This document shows, in pieces, positions 30,820 to 40,113 of a stretch of 64,000 bases of DNA (its first letter is position 1; each line of letters opens with the position of its first letter). A program made the position numbers and the translations under genes. Under the pieces are notes generated by a model, which saw nothing but the letters and a program-made list of their open reading frames with translations, was not told the DNA's origin and did not search any database. The stretch comes from Amycolatopsis albispora (GTDB lineage: Bacteria; Actinomycetota; Actinomycetes; Mycobacteriales; Pseudonocardiaceae): assembly GCF_003312875.1 (NCBI RefSeq), contig NZ_CP015163.1, forward strand, positions 2,976,001-3,040,000, written 5' to 3'.

Positions 30820-33072
30820 ATGCGGCACACCCCACGCCGATTGCTCAGCGCACTGCTGTCCTTCCTGCTGGCGATCACGGTTTCGGCGGCGCTCGGCAGA
30901 CCCGCGGCCGCCGCCAGCCCGCTGACCGCCGCGTTCACCCTCACCGGCACCACCGGCGAGTACCAGGTGACCAACACCGGGTCCACCGCCGTCTCCGGCT
31001 GGACGATCACCTTCCGGCTGCCCGCCGGGGTCACCGCCACCAGCGGCCAGCACGGCACCGTCACCCAGCACGGCACCGAGGTCACCCTGGCCCCGGCGCA
31101 CTACATCAACACGCTGCAGCCCGGGAAATCCACCTATCCGTACAGCCCGACGTTCCAGCTCAGCGCGGCGGCCACCCCGACCGCGTGCCGGATCGCGAAC
31201 GCCAACTGCGACGGCTCCCCCGACACCCCGCCGTCGGCACCTTCGAACGTGCAGGCCACGGTGAAAACGACGAAGTCGGTGACGCTCACCTGGACCGCGT
31301 CGGCGCCGGGTTCGCTGCCCGTGGCGGGTTACGACGTGTTCAACGGCAACACCAAGGCCACCACGGTCACCAGCCCCACCGCGACGATCACCGGGCTGAC
31401 TCCGAACACCGGCTACTCGTTCACCGTCGTCGCGAAGGACACCGCCGGGCTCGCCTCCCCCGCGTCCGCACCGCTGGCCGTGCGCACGAACAACCCGGCC
31501 GACGACACCCTGGCCCCGAGCGCGCCGGGCAACCTGCACACCACCGGAACCGACGCGGGCAGCGTCTCGCTGGCGTGGACCGCGAGCACCGACAACACCG
31601 GCGTGGCCGCCTACGACGTCTACCGCGGCACCGCGCTGGCCGCCACGGTGACCACCACCAGCGCCAAGATCAGCGGGCTGACACCGTCCACTTCGTACAG
31701 TTTCTCGGTGCGTGCCCGCGACGGCTACGACAACACCTCGGCACCGAGCAACACGGTCACCGCGAAAACCGGCGACATCGTCGGCGGGTACGCGAAGATC
31801 GGCTACTTCGTGCAGTGGGGCATCTACGGCCGCCAGTTCTTCGTGCGCAACCTCGACACCAACGGCGCGGCGGCGAAGCTGACCCACCTGAACTACGCCT
31901 TCGGCAACATCGATCCGGTGAACCTGACCTGCCTGCAGGGCGTCACCAAGGGCACCACGCCGAACCCGCAGGACCCGAACCAGGGCGACGGCGCCGGTGA
32001 CGCCGAGGCTGATTACAGCCGCCCGATGTCGGCGGCGCAGTCGGTCGACGGCGTGGCCGACACCGGCTGGGAGAAGCTGCGCGGCAACTACAACCAGCTC
32101 AAGAAGCTCAAGGCGAAGCACCCCCACCTGAAGGTGCTCATCTCGCTCGGCGGCTGGACCTATTCGAAGTACTTCTCCGACGTGGCCGCCACCGACGCCG
32201 CGCGCAAGAAGTTCGTCGCCTCCTGCCTGGACATCTATCTCAAGGGCAATCTGCCGGTCTACAACGGCGCCGGCGGGCCGGGCACCGCGGCGGGCATCTT
32301 CGACGGCATCGACCTCGACTGGGAATGGCCCGGCGCGGAAGGCCATCCCGGCAACCACGTCAGCCCGGCGGACAAGGTGAACAACACCCTGCTGATCAAC
32401 GAGTTCCGCCGGCAGATGGACGAACTCGGCGCGCAGCACGGCAAGCGCTACCAGCTGACCGCGTTCACCCCGGCCGACCCGGCGAAGATCGAGGCGGGCT
32501 GGGAACTGGGCCCGGTGGCGAACTCGCTGGACATCTTCAACGTGCAGGGCTACGACTTCCACGGCGCGGGCAGCGACAACTCGTGGGAGCCGAACCGCAC
32601 CGGGCACCAGGGCAACCTGTACACCGACCCCGACGACCCGTACAACTTCCACTTCAGCGTGGAGAACGCGATCAAGCCGTACCTCGACGCCGGGGTGAAC
32701 CCGCGCAAGCTGACCGTCGGGCTGGCCTTCTACGGCCGCGGCTGGCAGGGCGTGACCGACGGCGGCAAGGCCGGTGAGTGGCAGGCGGCCAACGGCGCGG
32801 CGCCGGGGCAGTTCGCCGAGGAAGCGGGCACACGAGGTTATTCGAACCTGGTGGCGAGCGTGCCGAACTGCATCGTGCACCACGACGAGGCCGCGGTGGC
32901 GACCTCGTGCTTCACCGGCAACGGCGGGCAGTGGTGGACCTTCGACGACGCGTGGTCCATCGGGAAGAAAACCGCCTGGATCAAGGAGAAGGGCCTGCTC
33001 GGCGCGATGATCTGGGAGATGTCCGGTGACACCGGCGTGCTGATGAGCGCCACCCACAACGGCCTGCGCTGA
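30820..33072 (+). CDS. Secreted GH18 chitinase with CBM2-like and two fibronectin III domains
   Basis: This is a 750-residue exported chitinase. Order: a Tat/Sec-like signal (start MRHTPRRLLSALLSFLL, to about residue 35), a CBM2-like module (about 38-130), two Fn3 domains (about 145-230 and 240-335; TGLTPNTGYSFTVVAKD and SGLTPSTSYSFSVRARD) and a GH18 catalytic domain (about 340-745). The GH18 signature DGIDLDWEW places the acid at Glu502, and SLGGWTYSKYF is the second barrel motif. It hydrolyses chitin outside the cell. A perfect hairpin follows the stop. Upstream dre-like sites suggest control by amino sugars. Confidence 0.95.
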   Translation: MRHTPRRLLSALLSFLLAITVSAALGRPAAAASPLTAAFTLTGTTGEYQVTNTGSTAVSGWTITFRLPAGVTATSGQHGTVTQHGTEVTLAPAHYINTLQPGKSTYPYSPTFQLSAAATPTACRIANANCDGSPDTPPSAPSNVQATVKTTKSVTLTWTASAPGSLPVAGYDVFNGNTKATTVTSPTATITGLTPNTGYSFTVVAKDTAGLASPASAPLAVRTNNPADDTLAPSAPGNLHTTGTDAGSVSLAWTASTDNTGVAAYDVYRGTALAATVTTTSAKISGLTPSTSYSFSVRARDGYDNTSAPSNTVTAKTGDIVGGYAKIGYFVQWGIYGRQFFVRNLDTNGAAAKLTHLNYAFGNIDPVNLTCLQGVTKGTTPNPQDPNQGDGAGDAEADYSRPMSAAQSVDGVADTGWEKLRGNYNQLKKLKAKHPHLKVLISLGGWTYSKYFSDVAATDAARKKFVASCLDIYLKGNLPVYNGAGGPGTAAGIFDGIDLDWEWPGAEGHPGNHVSPADKVNNTLLINEFRRQMDELGAQHGKRYQLTAFTPADPAKIEAGWELGPVANSLDIFNVQGYDFHGAGSDNSWEPNRTGHQGNLYTDPDDPYNFHFSVENAIKPYLDAGVNPRKLTVGLAFYGRGWQGVTDGGKAGEWQAANGAAPGQFAEEAGTRGYSNLVASVPNCIVHHDEAAVATSCFTGNGGQWWTFDDAWSIGKKTAWIKEKGLLGAMIWEMSGDTGVLMSATHNGLR

Positions 33073-33100
33073 CGTGGTGTCCACCACTCGACTGGACCAC

Positions 33101-33130
33101 AGCGCTGGTTACCGACGGGTAACCAGCGCT
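33101..33130 (+). terminator. 13-bp perfect hairpin after the chitinase
   Basis: AGCGCTGGTTACC (33101-33113) pairs exactly with GGTAACCAGCGCT (33118-33130) around the loop GACG. It starts 29 bases after the chitinase stop and ends 45 bases before fadA, so it separates the two transcription units. Confidence 0.85.
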
Positions 33131-33174
33131 ATGGTCGCGGGTATCCGAACACCCGATCCGAGTGAGGAGCACCC

Positions 33175-34380
33175 GTGTCAGCACGAGCAGTGCGCAACGT
33201 GGCATTTGTCGAGGGGGTGCGCACGCCGTTCGGCAAGGCCGGAGACAAGGGCATCTACGCGGGTACCCGCGCCGACGACCTGGTGGTCAAGGTCATCAGG
33301 GAACTGCTGCGGCGCCATCCGGAACTGCCGCCAGAGCGTGTGGACGAAGTCGCCATCGCGGCCACCACGCAGACCGGGGACCAGGGGCTGACCATCGGCC
33401 GCACCGCGGCGCTGCTGGCCGGGCTGCCGAAGTCGGTGCCCGGCTTCGCCATCGACCGCATGTGCGCCGGCGCGATGACCGCGGTCACCACCACCGCCAG
33501 CGGCATCGGCTTCGGTGCCTACGACATCGCCATCGCCGGCGGGGTCGAGCACATGGGCCGCCACCCGATGGGCGAGGGCGTGGACCCGAACCCGCGCATC
33601 ATCGCCGACAAGCTGGTCGACCCGACCGCGCTGGTGATGGGCCAGACCGCGGAGAACGTGCACGACCGCTACCCCGAGATCACCAAGCAGCGCACCGACG
33701 CCTACGCCGCGCGCAGCCAGGAGCGCTACGCCGACGCGGTGAAGGCGGGCAAGATCGGCCCCGAGCTGGTGCCGGTCGCCACCCGCCACGCCGAGCTGGG
33801 CTGGGGCCTGGCCACCGAGGACGAGCCGCCGCGTCCCGGCACCACCGTCGAGCAGCTCGCCGGGCTGAAGACCCCGTTCCGGCCGCACGGCCGGGTCACC
33901 GCGGGCAACGCCGCCGGGCTGAACGACGGCGCCACCGGCGCCATCCTGGCCGCCGAGGACGTGGCCGAGGAACTGGGCCTGCCGGTCGGCATGCGGCTGG
34001 TCAGCTACGCGTTCGCCGGTGTCGAGCCCGAGGTGATGGGCATCGGCCCGGTGCCGGCCACCGAGAAGCTGCTCGCCCGCACCGGACTGTCCATTTCGGA
34101 CATCGGCCTGTTCGAGATCAACGAGGCCTTCGCCGTGCAGGTGCTGGCCTTCCTCGACCACTTCGGCATCGCCGAGGACGACCCGCGGGTCAACCAGTGG
34201 GGTGGCGCGATCGCCTGCGGGCACCCGCTGGCCTCGTCCGGCGTCCGGCTGATGACGCAGCTGTCGCGGCAGTTCGCCGAGCGGCCGGACGTGCGCTACG
34301 GCCTGACCACCATGTGCATCGGCATCGGCATGGGCGGCACGGTCATCTGGGAGAACCCGGCTTGGGAGGGGAACAAGTGA
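33175..34380 (+). CDS. fadA: Acetyl-CoA C-acyltransferase (thiolase), beta-oxidation FadA
   Basis: This is a 401-residue thiolase. It cleaves 3-ketoacyl-CoA with CoA in the last step of beta-oxidation. The nucleophilic Cys97 is in IDRMCAGAM. The C-terminal catalytic blocks are NEAFAVQ, GGAIACGHPLASSGVR and TTMCIGIGMGGTVIWE with the second Cys. GTG 33175 follows GAGGAG at a good distance. The last bases GTGA also start fadB, so the two subunits are made together. Confidence 0.95.
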   Translation: MSARAVRNVAFVEGVRTPFGKAGDKGIYAGTRADDLVVKVIRELLRRHPELPPERVDEVAIAATTQTGDQGLTIGRTAALLAGLPKSVPGFAIDRMCAGAMTAVTTTASGIGFGAYDIAIAGGVEHMGRHPMGEGVDPNPRIIADKLVDPTALVMGQTAENVHDRYPEITKQRTDAYAARSQERYADAVKAGKIGPELVPVATRHAELGWGLATEDEPPRPGTTVEQLAGLKTPFRPHGRVTAGNAAGLNDGATGAILAAEDVAEELGLPVGMRLVSYAFAGVEPEVMGIGPVPATEKLLARTGLSISDIGLFEINEAFAVQVLAFLDHFGIAEDDPRVNQWGGAIACGHPLASSGVRLMTQLSRQFAERPDVRYGLTTMCIGIGMGGTVIWENPAWEGNK

Positions 34381-36485
34381 TTTCCGCAGCAGAGGCCGAG
34401 GCGGCCTTCCCCGACGAGGTGGTGACCCGCGCGGTCACCCGGCTGATCACCGTGCCGGGCCTGGCCGGCCAGGTCGCGCTGATCACCATCGACAACGGCC
34501 ACGACCACACCCGGCCGTCCACCTTCGGCCCGCAGAGCCTGGTCAGCCTGAACGCGGCGATCGACGAGGCGTTCGCGGCCGAGCCGGTGGCCATCGCGGT
34601 GACCGGCAAGCCGTTCATCTTCGCCGTCGGCGCGGACCTGTCCGGCGTGGAGCAGATCGCCGGGCGCGACCTGGCGCTGCAGATCGCGCAGACCGGGCAC
34701 GACGTGTTCCGGCGGCTCACCGAGTCGAAGATCCCGACCTTCGCCTTCGTCAACGGCGCGGTGATGGGCGGCGGGCTCGAGCTGGCGTTGTCGTGCCACT
34801 ACCGCACGCTGGCGGAGAACACCGCGGCGATCGCCTTTCCCGAGGTCTTCCTCGGCCTGTTCCCCGGCTGGGGCGGCACGCAGCTGCTGCCGAACCTGAT
34901 CGGGCCGGACGCGGCGGTCACCGTGATCATCGAGAACGCGCTGAGCCAGAACAAGATGCTCAAGCCCGCGCAGGCCGCGGAACTGGGCATCGTGGACGAG
35001 CTCTTCGGTTCGGCGGACTACCTGGAGCAGTCGCTGCTGTGGCTGGCGAAGGTGGTGCGCGGTGAGCTCACCCCGCCGCGTCGCGAGATCGACCGCGGTG
35101 CCGGGTGGGACGCCGCCATCGCCCGCGCGAAGTCCATTGTGGACGGCAAGACGCGCGGCGCGTCGCCCGGCGCGAACAAGGCCGTGGAACTGCTGGAACT
35201 GGCGCGGGCCAACGATCTCGACCGCGGGTACGCGGCGGAGACCGAGGCGCTGGCCGACGTGCTGATGACCGACACGCTGCGGGCCGGGCTGTACTCGTTC
35301 AACCTGGTCAACAAGCGCGCCAAGCGACCGGCCGGGGCGCCGGACAAGTCGCTGGCGCGGCCGGTGAACAAGGTCGGCATCGTCGGTGCCGGGCTGATGG
35401 CCAGCCAGCTGGCGCTGCTGTTCGTGCGGCGGCTGAAGGTGCCGGTGGTGCTCACCGACATCGACCAGGAGCGGGTGGACTCCGGTGTCGGCTACGTGCA
35501 CGGCGAGATCGACAAGCTGCTGGCCAAGAAGCGGGTTTCGCCCGATGCGGCGAACCGGCTCAAGGCGCTGGTGTCCGGCTCGCTGGACAAGGCGGCCTTC
35601 GCCGACGCGGACTTCGTCATCGAGGCGGTGTTCGAGGAACTCGGCGTCAAGCAGCAGGTTTTCGCCGAGGTCGAAGAGCACGTGAAGCCGGAGGCGATCC
35701 TGGCGACGAACACCTCGTCGCTGTCGATCACCGAGATGGCGTCGAAGCTGCGGCACCCGGAGCGGGTGGTGGGCTTCCACTTCTTCAACCCGGTCGCGGT
35801 GCTGCCGCTGCTGGAGATCGTGCGCGGCGAGCGGACCGACGACGCCTCGCTGGCCACCGCGTTCGCGGTCGGCAAGCAGCTGAAGAAGTCGAGCGTGCTG
35901 GTCTCGGACGCGCCCGCGTTCGTGGTCAACCGGCTGCTCACCCGCTTCCTCGGCGAGGTGCTGGCGGCGGTCGACGAGGGCACGCCGTTCGAGGTGGCCG
36001 ACCGCGCGCTGGACCCGCTGGGGCTGCCGATGTCGCCGCTGACGCTGCTGCAGCTGGTCGGCCCGCCGGTCGCGCTGCACGTGGCGGAGACGATGCACCG
36101 CGCGTTCCCGGACCGGTTCGGGGTGAGCCAGAACCTGGCGAAGTTCGTCGAGGCACGCAAGTCCGCGGTGTGGCAGTGGGACGACAAGGGCAACGCCACC
36201 GTCGATCCCGAGGTCGTCGCGTTGTGGGAGCAGGGCGATCGTCCGTCCACTGAGGAGCAGCTGCGGGAGCGGGCGCTGTCGGTGCTGGCCGAGGAGGTGC
36301 GAATCATGCTCGACGAGGGTGTGGTCGCCGAGGCGCAGGACATCGACCTGTGCCTGATCCTCGGTGCGGGCTGGCCGTTCTGGCTCGGCGGCATCACGCC
36401 GTACCTGGACCGGAGCGGGGTCTCGGAGAAGGTGAACGGGAAGCCGTTCCTGGCTCCGGGCGTGGCTTCGGTGCCGACCGCGTAG
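34377..36485 (+). CDS. fadB: Beta-oxidation multifunctional enzyme FadB (enoyl-CoA hydratase / 3-hydroxyacyl-CoA dehydrogenase)
   Basis: This is a 702-residue fusion. The N-terminal crotonase domain has FIFAVGADLSGVEQIAG and GAVMGGGLELALSCHYR (oxyanion hole and catalytic region). The NAD-binding dehydrogenase domain begins KVGIVGAGLMASQLALLF, with LATNTSSLSITEMA and GFHFFNPVAVLPLLEIVRG. The 3-hydroxyacyl-CoA dehydrogenase C-domain follows (DAPAFVVNRLLTRFL). It hydrates enoyl-CoA and oxidises the 3-hydroxyacyl product. GTG 34377 overlaps the fadA stop. A 16-bp palindrome lies just downstream. Confidence 0.94.
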   Translation: MISAAEAEAAFPDEVVTRAVTRLITVPGLAGQVALITIDNGHDHTRPSTFGPQSLVSLNAAIDEAFAAEPVAIAVTGKPFIFAVGADLSGVEQIAGRDLALQIAQTGHDVFRRLTESKIPTFAFVNGAVMGGGLELALSCHYRTLAENTAAIAFPEVFLGLFPGWGGTQLLPNLIGPDAAVTVIIENALSQNKMLKPAQAAELGIVDELFGSADYLEQSLLWLAKVVRGELTPPRREIDRGAGWDAAIARAKSIVDGKTRGASPGANKAVELLELARANDLDRGYAAETEALADVLMTDTLRAGLYSFNLVNKRAKRPAGAPDKSLARPVNKVGIVGAGLMASQLALLFVRRLKVPVVLTDIDQERVDSGVGYVHGEIDKLLAKKRVSPDAANRLKALVSGSLDKAAFADADFVIEAVFEELGVKQQVFAEVEEHVKPEAILATNTSSLSITEMASKLRHPERVVGFHFFNPVAVLPLLEIVRGERTDDASLATAFAVGKQLKKSSVLVSDAPAFVVNRLLTRFLGEVLAAVDEGTPFEVADRALDPLGLPMSPLTLLQLVGPPVALHVAETMHRAFPDRFGVSQNLAKFVEARKSAVWQWDDKGNATVDPEVVALWEQGDRPSTEEQLRERALSVLAEEVRIMLDEGVVAEAQDIDLCLILGAGWPFWLGGITPYLDRSGVSEKVNGKPFLAPGVASVPTA

Positions 36486-36495
36486 CTCCGGATGG

Positions 36496-36531
36496 CCTAC
36501 TACGCGATGTCATACGACGTCGCGTAGTAGG
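36496..36531 (+). terminator. 16-bp palindrome after fadB (terminator or operator)
   Basis: CCTACTACGCGATGTC (36496-36511) pairs with GACGTCGCGTAGTAGG (36516-36531) around ATAC, with one wobble position. It lies 10 bases after the fadB stop and 35 before the next gene. The high symmetry and AT-containing core would also suit a regulator binding site for the small membrane protein gene. Confidence 0.6.
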
Positions 36532-36566
36532 CTGTGCTCCGGCGGGAGCGAAGGAGTTGTGTGCGG

Positions 36567-36914
36567 ATGAACGTGCTGTACAGCACCCTGGTGGTGCTGC
36601 ACCTGGTGGGCATGGCCGGGATCCTCGGCGGGGTGGCCGGGGAACTGATCGCCAAGCGGACCGGGGTGCCGACCCTGGTGCTGCACAGCTCGGGCCTGCA
36701 GGTGCTGACCGGCGCGGCGCTGGTCGGCATCGCGTCGAGCGGCCTGGTCGCGGTGGAGCCGAACAACGTCAAGGTCGCGGTGAAACTGGTCATCGCGCTG
36801 GCGGTGCTGGTGGTCGCTTTCGAGGCGCACAAACCGGGGAAGCTGCCCAAGGCCGGGTTGCCGGTGGTCGGCGGGCTGGCCCTGCTGAACGTCGGCGTCG
36901 CCGTTTACTGGTGA
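36567..36914 (+). CDS. Small integral membrane protein, function unknown
   Basis: This is a 115-residue protein with about four hydrophobic helices (LYSTLVVLHLVGMAGILGG; LQVLTGAALVGIASSGLVAV; VKVAVKLVIALAVLVVAF; GLALLNVGVAVYW) and few charged residues. Its length and pattern resemble small actinobacterial membrane proteins annotated only as hypothetical. ATG 36567 is used. The ribosome site AAGGAG at 36551-36556 is a little far, so GTG 36561 is an alternative. A cluster of palindromic repeats begins just downstream. Confidence 0.7.
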   Translation: MNVLYSTLVVLHLVGMAGILGGVAGELIAKRTGVPTLVLHSSGLQVLTGAALVGIASSGLVAVEPNNVKVAVKLVIALAVLVVAFEAHKPGKLPKAGLPVVGGLALLNVGVAVYW

Positions 36915-36945
36915 GGCGGCCGGGTCCGCTTTCCCGCGGCACCTG

Positions 36946-37304
36946 AGGCGCGTACCCGGCTCTCGGCGCGGACACGAATGTGGCTTTCGGGGCGGGAAAC
37001 GCTCCGAAAGCCACATTCGTGTTCTGCTGGCCGAGAAGGGGCCGAGGGCCGCTTGCTGCCGGAGCCGGGTGCGGTCCGATGTCACGAATGTGGCTTTCGT
37101 GACGCGGTCAGAACAGTGCGAAGCTCCGTTGAGGGTGGCGGTGGGCGACGGGCGGGCGTCTCGAATGTGGCTTTCGTGACGCGGAACGCCTCGAATGTGG
37201 CTTTCGTGACGTGAGGACTTGAGGCGCGTACCCGGCTCCCGGAGCGGACACGAATGTGGCTTTCGGAGCGGAAAATGCCCCGAAAGCCACATTCATTCGT
37301 GTCC
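36946..37304. repeat. Cluster of five GAATGTGGCTTTCG palindromic repeats
   Basis: Five copies of a repeat with core CGAATGTGGCTTTCG occur in a gene-free region. Two are full hairpins: arms 36972-36990/37004-37022 and 37246-37266/37280-37304, the latter with a 4-base ATTC duplication. Three are half units at 37081-37104, 37161-37181 and 37191-37211, the last two spaced exactly 30 bases. The two full copies share about 30 bases of identical left flank (GGCGCGTACCCGGCTC...), so one arose from the other by local duplication. Related copies lie near 53.3 and 63.8 kb. The region 36915-37354 holds no gene. Confidence 0.88.
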
Positions 37305-37354
37305 GGTGGGCCCGGCGTCCAAGCCGGGGCACGCAGGGTGGGCAGACCCGTAGG

Positions 37355-39001
37355 TCAGCCGTCGCCCAGGGGGTTGAGTTTGGCGGGGTCGCCGTCGAAG
37401 GCGAACAGCAGGAGGTCCGCCATGCCGAACCGGCCCTCCGCCGTGCCAAAGCGCGGGCGCCAGGCCGGTTCCCGCAGGATCGAGTACCGCGCGGCGTCCA
37501 TGCATCGGCTGAACACCTCGGCCACGATCGTGGCCCCGACGGCACCGAGCTTCCCGCCGTGCACCTCCGCCTCGCGCAGGATGTAGAACCACAGCGGCGT
37601 CCTGGCGACCAGCGCCTCCCGGTGCTCCTCGCTCAGCGCCGCCAGGTTCGCGCCCTGCCCGTCACCGGACAGCAGCTCGTCCCCGGTGAGCTCCTTCACC
37701 CCGAAGAACGCGGCCATCTGCTGCCCCGACGCCAGTTTCACCATGTTCGCCCGGATCAGGTTGCGGTAGGCCAGGTTCCGCTGGATGTCGTCCGGCGCCA
37801 GGTTCTGCCCGCGGCCGTCGAAGGTGCCCGCGGGCAGCGTGGCGAGCGGGTTGGTGAGCAGCGTGTCGATCCGCCGCGCGACGTTGCCCTCCCCTTCCGG
37901 CACACCGAGATCCGGCCGCCCCGCGCCGGGGAAGTCGTGCAGCCGCCGCCAGTCCACGATCCAGTTGGTCGGCAACCGCAGGAAGGTGCCCGCGTTCGGG
38001 TCGTCGAGATCGGCCGGGTTCCCGGTCGGCGACAACGTGCCCGAGGTGCCGCTGAAGATGAACAACTGCAGCATGGTGGCGATCCCAGCGGGCGCGCCCG
38101 CCCGGAAGAACCGGTTCCACTGGTAGGTGGCGCGCGCCATGCTGTGCCCGAGCCGGAAGGCCGCCACGGAGAACTCGATCGGCATGGTCGCCGCGTCGTG
38201 CGCGTCCGGCGCGGGCTCGAAGAACCGCCGCCCGTTCGTGAACACCTCGGTGACCACGGCCGGGTCGGCGATGCGCGGCAGGTAGTCGGTGCGCAGCAGC
38301 CACTGGTAGTGCCGCACCACTTCGGCCCTGGCCCGCTCGAACAGCTGCGCCGGCGGCACGCCCTCGGCGGCCAGCACGTCGGCCACCTTGTTGTGGAAGT
38401 GGATGAACGCCAGGTGCGTCTGCGCCACGGCCAGGTTCTCGTCGTTGCGCGCGTCCGGGATGACCGCCGAGCGCTCCTCGGCCTTGGTCTCCCCGGTGCC
38501 CTTGCGCGGCAGGTCGAACCCGGTGCGGTTGGTGTTCGCCCCGTCCAGCGGCACCGCCGCGGTGGTGCCCACCTTCAGGTGCACGCCGTCGGTGTAGAGG
38601 TGCCTGTCCCGCTCGGGGCCGCGGCCGTAGAGCGCGTCCAGGTCGAGCGCGGGCGAGCGCCCGGCGATCAGGTCCTCCAGCGAGACGTCCTCACCGAAGT
38701 CCACCGCGGTGCGGTCGAGGGTGAGGTCGTGGTCGACGAACTGGCCGAGATAGGTGAACCCGGCGGGCACCGGCTCCACCGGCGCCGCGCCCGAGGTGTC
38801 CTGCTCCACCGTCATCGCCGCGGCCAGCTCCTGGGCGAGCGCGGGATCCACCTGCTCCCCCACCGGGCCCAGCCGCGAGAACCGGAACCGGCGCAGTTCC
38901 GAGCGGGCGGACGGGCGGCTGCTGACCGGATTGCGCTCGGCGTCGAAGGAAAGATCACCTTCACCGACCACGTAATAGCTTTCCCGAGAATGTCTGTGCA
39001 T
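37355..39001 (-). CDS. Animal-type haem peroxidase family protein
   Basis: This is a 548-residue protein of the peroxidase-cyclooxygenase superfamily. The distal His is in LGQFVDHDLTLD and the proximal His in VAAFRLGHSMARATYQWN. The Arg-containing NDENLAVAQTHLAFIHFHNK segment is typical. No signal peptide is seen. Bacterial members oxidise halides or organic substrates with peroxide; the substrate here is unknown. ATG 39001 follows GAGGGGG at a suitable distance. An earlier in-frame ATG 39025 is less likely. It stands alone, with palindromic repeats downstream. Confidence 0.9.
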   Translation of the reverse strand: MHRHSRESYYVVGEGDLSFDAERNPVSSRPSARSELRRFRFSRLGPVGEQVDPALAQELAAAMTVEQDTSGAAPVEPVPAGFTYLGQFVDHDLTLDRTAVDFGEDVSLEDLIAGRSPALDLDALYGRGPERDRHLYTDGVHLKVGTTAAVPLDGANTNRTGFDLPRKGTGETKAEERSAVIPDARNDENLAVAQTHLAFIHFHNKVADVLAAEGVPPAQLFERARAEVVRHYQWLLRTDYLPRIADPAVVTEVFTNGRRFFEPAPDAHDAATMPIEFSVAAFRLGHSMARATYQWNRFFRAGAPAGIATMLQLFIFSGTSGTLSPTGNPADLDDPNAGTFLRLPTNWIVDWRRLHDFPGAGRPDLGVPEGEGNVARRIDTLLTNPLATLPAGTFDGRGQNLAPDDIQRNLAYRNLIRANMVKLASGQQMAAFFGVKELTGDELLSGDGQGANLAALSEEHREALVARTPLWFYILREAEVHGGKLGAVGATIVAEVFSRCMDAARYSILREPAWRPRFGTAEGRFGMADLLLFAFDGDPAKLNPLGDG

Positions 39002-39084
39002 GATCAGAATCCCCCTCGGATTCATCGCAGCGGCATCTCCCCAATGCCGACTGCGACCGACCTTACCACCATTGGGCGAGCGGG

Positions 39085-40113
39085 TTAGCCCGCTGAATGG
39101 AAGACAACGGGAATTCTCAGGAAGCGGCCGAGGTCGTCCACTTCGGCACTCAACGCGGAGCGCAGGCAGCCGGGCAGTTCGCCGAACGGCTCGACCCGCA
39201 CCTCCAGCACACCTTTTTTCCTTTCCTGGCGCCAGGTTCCGACCACCCGGCCGTTCACCAGCACCGCGGGCATGATGAACCCGCCACCGGCCTGGATGCG
39301 CCGGTCGTGCTCGGCCGGAACGGCGAGTTCGCGACTTCGGTAACCGAGCAGATACGTATCGAAATGACCGAGCAAACGCACCGAGAAATCATCCACGACG
39401 GCCACTTCGGAATGATCGGCATCGGCGAAACCGGCACGCGCCTGCCGCAGCGTCAGCCCGGACCAGGCCGCGAAATCCTCGGCGGTCGCCGGAGCATAGG
39501 CGGCCAGATAACGCGACGCCAGCCGCGCCAGCGCCTCGTCTTCCCGCAGTGTCTCAAATGGACCGACCCACTCCGGGAACAACGCGTACGTCGGCTCGTC
39601 ACCGGCATCCGCGCCCCGGCAGATCACCCCGGTCATCGCGGCGTACGCGAGCAGGTGCGCGGGCGCCTGCGACTTCGGGTCCAGCACCACCCCGTGCGCC
39701 GCTAGTTCAGCGACGATCTCGTTGCGCGGCAAGGACTTCCCGGCGAGCACGGCCCGCAGCGCGGCGACCCCGCGCGCGGCGACCTCGTCGTCCAGCCCGA
39801 GCTGGCGTCGGCGTCCCCGGCCCGCCGCGGCGAACCGCGGCCCGAGCAGCCCGACGATCCACGCGGCGTCCTCGGCGGCCAGCATGTGCAGCGTGCCGCG
39901 CATCGCCCAGGTCCGGACCACCGCACCCGAAGCACACGCGGTGTCCACATCGGACGCCGTCAGCCCGGCGGACCGCACGCGCACCCCCAGCCGGTTGGCC
40001 CGGATGTCCTGCGCCTGCAGGGCGACCACCTGGCGCACGACCTCGGCCACGCCGTCCGCCCGCGGCCCGGCGAGCAGTTGCGCGTGCGCACGGGCGAGCG
40101 GCACGTCGGTCAC
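39085..40113 (-). CDS. AlkZ-like winged-helix DNA-binding protein (HTH_42)
   Basis: This is a 342-residue protein of the winged-helix DUF1006/HTH_42 family, which includes the AlkZ-type glycosylases that unhook DNA interstrand crosslinks. The catalytic Q-x-Q motif of that family is visible as ALQAQD (residues 31-36). TWAMRGTLHMLAAEDAAWIVGLL, FPEWVGPFETLRE and FDTYLLGYRSRELAVP are further family blocks. Activity is inferred from the motif only. GTG 40113 overlaps the histidine-kinase stop as GTGA, so it is the third gene of the regulator-kinase-AlkZ operon. Confidence 0.82.
   Translation of the reverse strand: MTDVPLARAHAQLLAGPRADGVAEVVRQVVALQAQDIRANRLGVRVRSAGLTASDVDTACASGAVVRTWAMRGTLHMLAAEDAAWIVGLLGPRFAAAGRGRRRQLGLDDEVAARGVAALRAVLAGKSLPRNEIVAELAAHGVVLDPKSQAPAHLLAYAAMTGVICRGADAGDEPTYALFPEWVGPFETLREDEALARLASRYLAAYAPATAEDFAAWSGLTLRQARAGFADADHSEVAVVDDFSVRLLGHFDTYLLGYRSRELAVPAEHDRRIQAGGGFIMPAVLVNGRVVGTWRQERKKGVLEVRVEPFGELPGCLRSALSAEVDDLGRFLRIPVVFHSAG

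Noticed and set aside
33178..34224. Long minus-strand frame across fadA
   Set aside because: Antisense to a thiolase with all catalytic motifs; no start signal or family.
37161..37211. Two 21-base repeats with a 30-base period, CRISPR-like at first sight
   Set aside because: There are only two to three units, the spacing is the remainder of the same palindrome family, and there are no cas genes.
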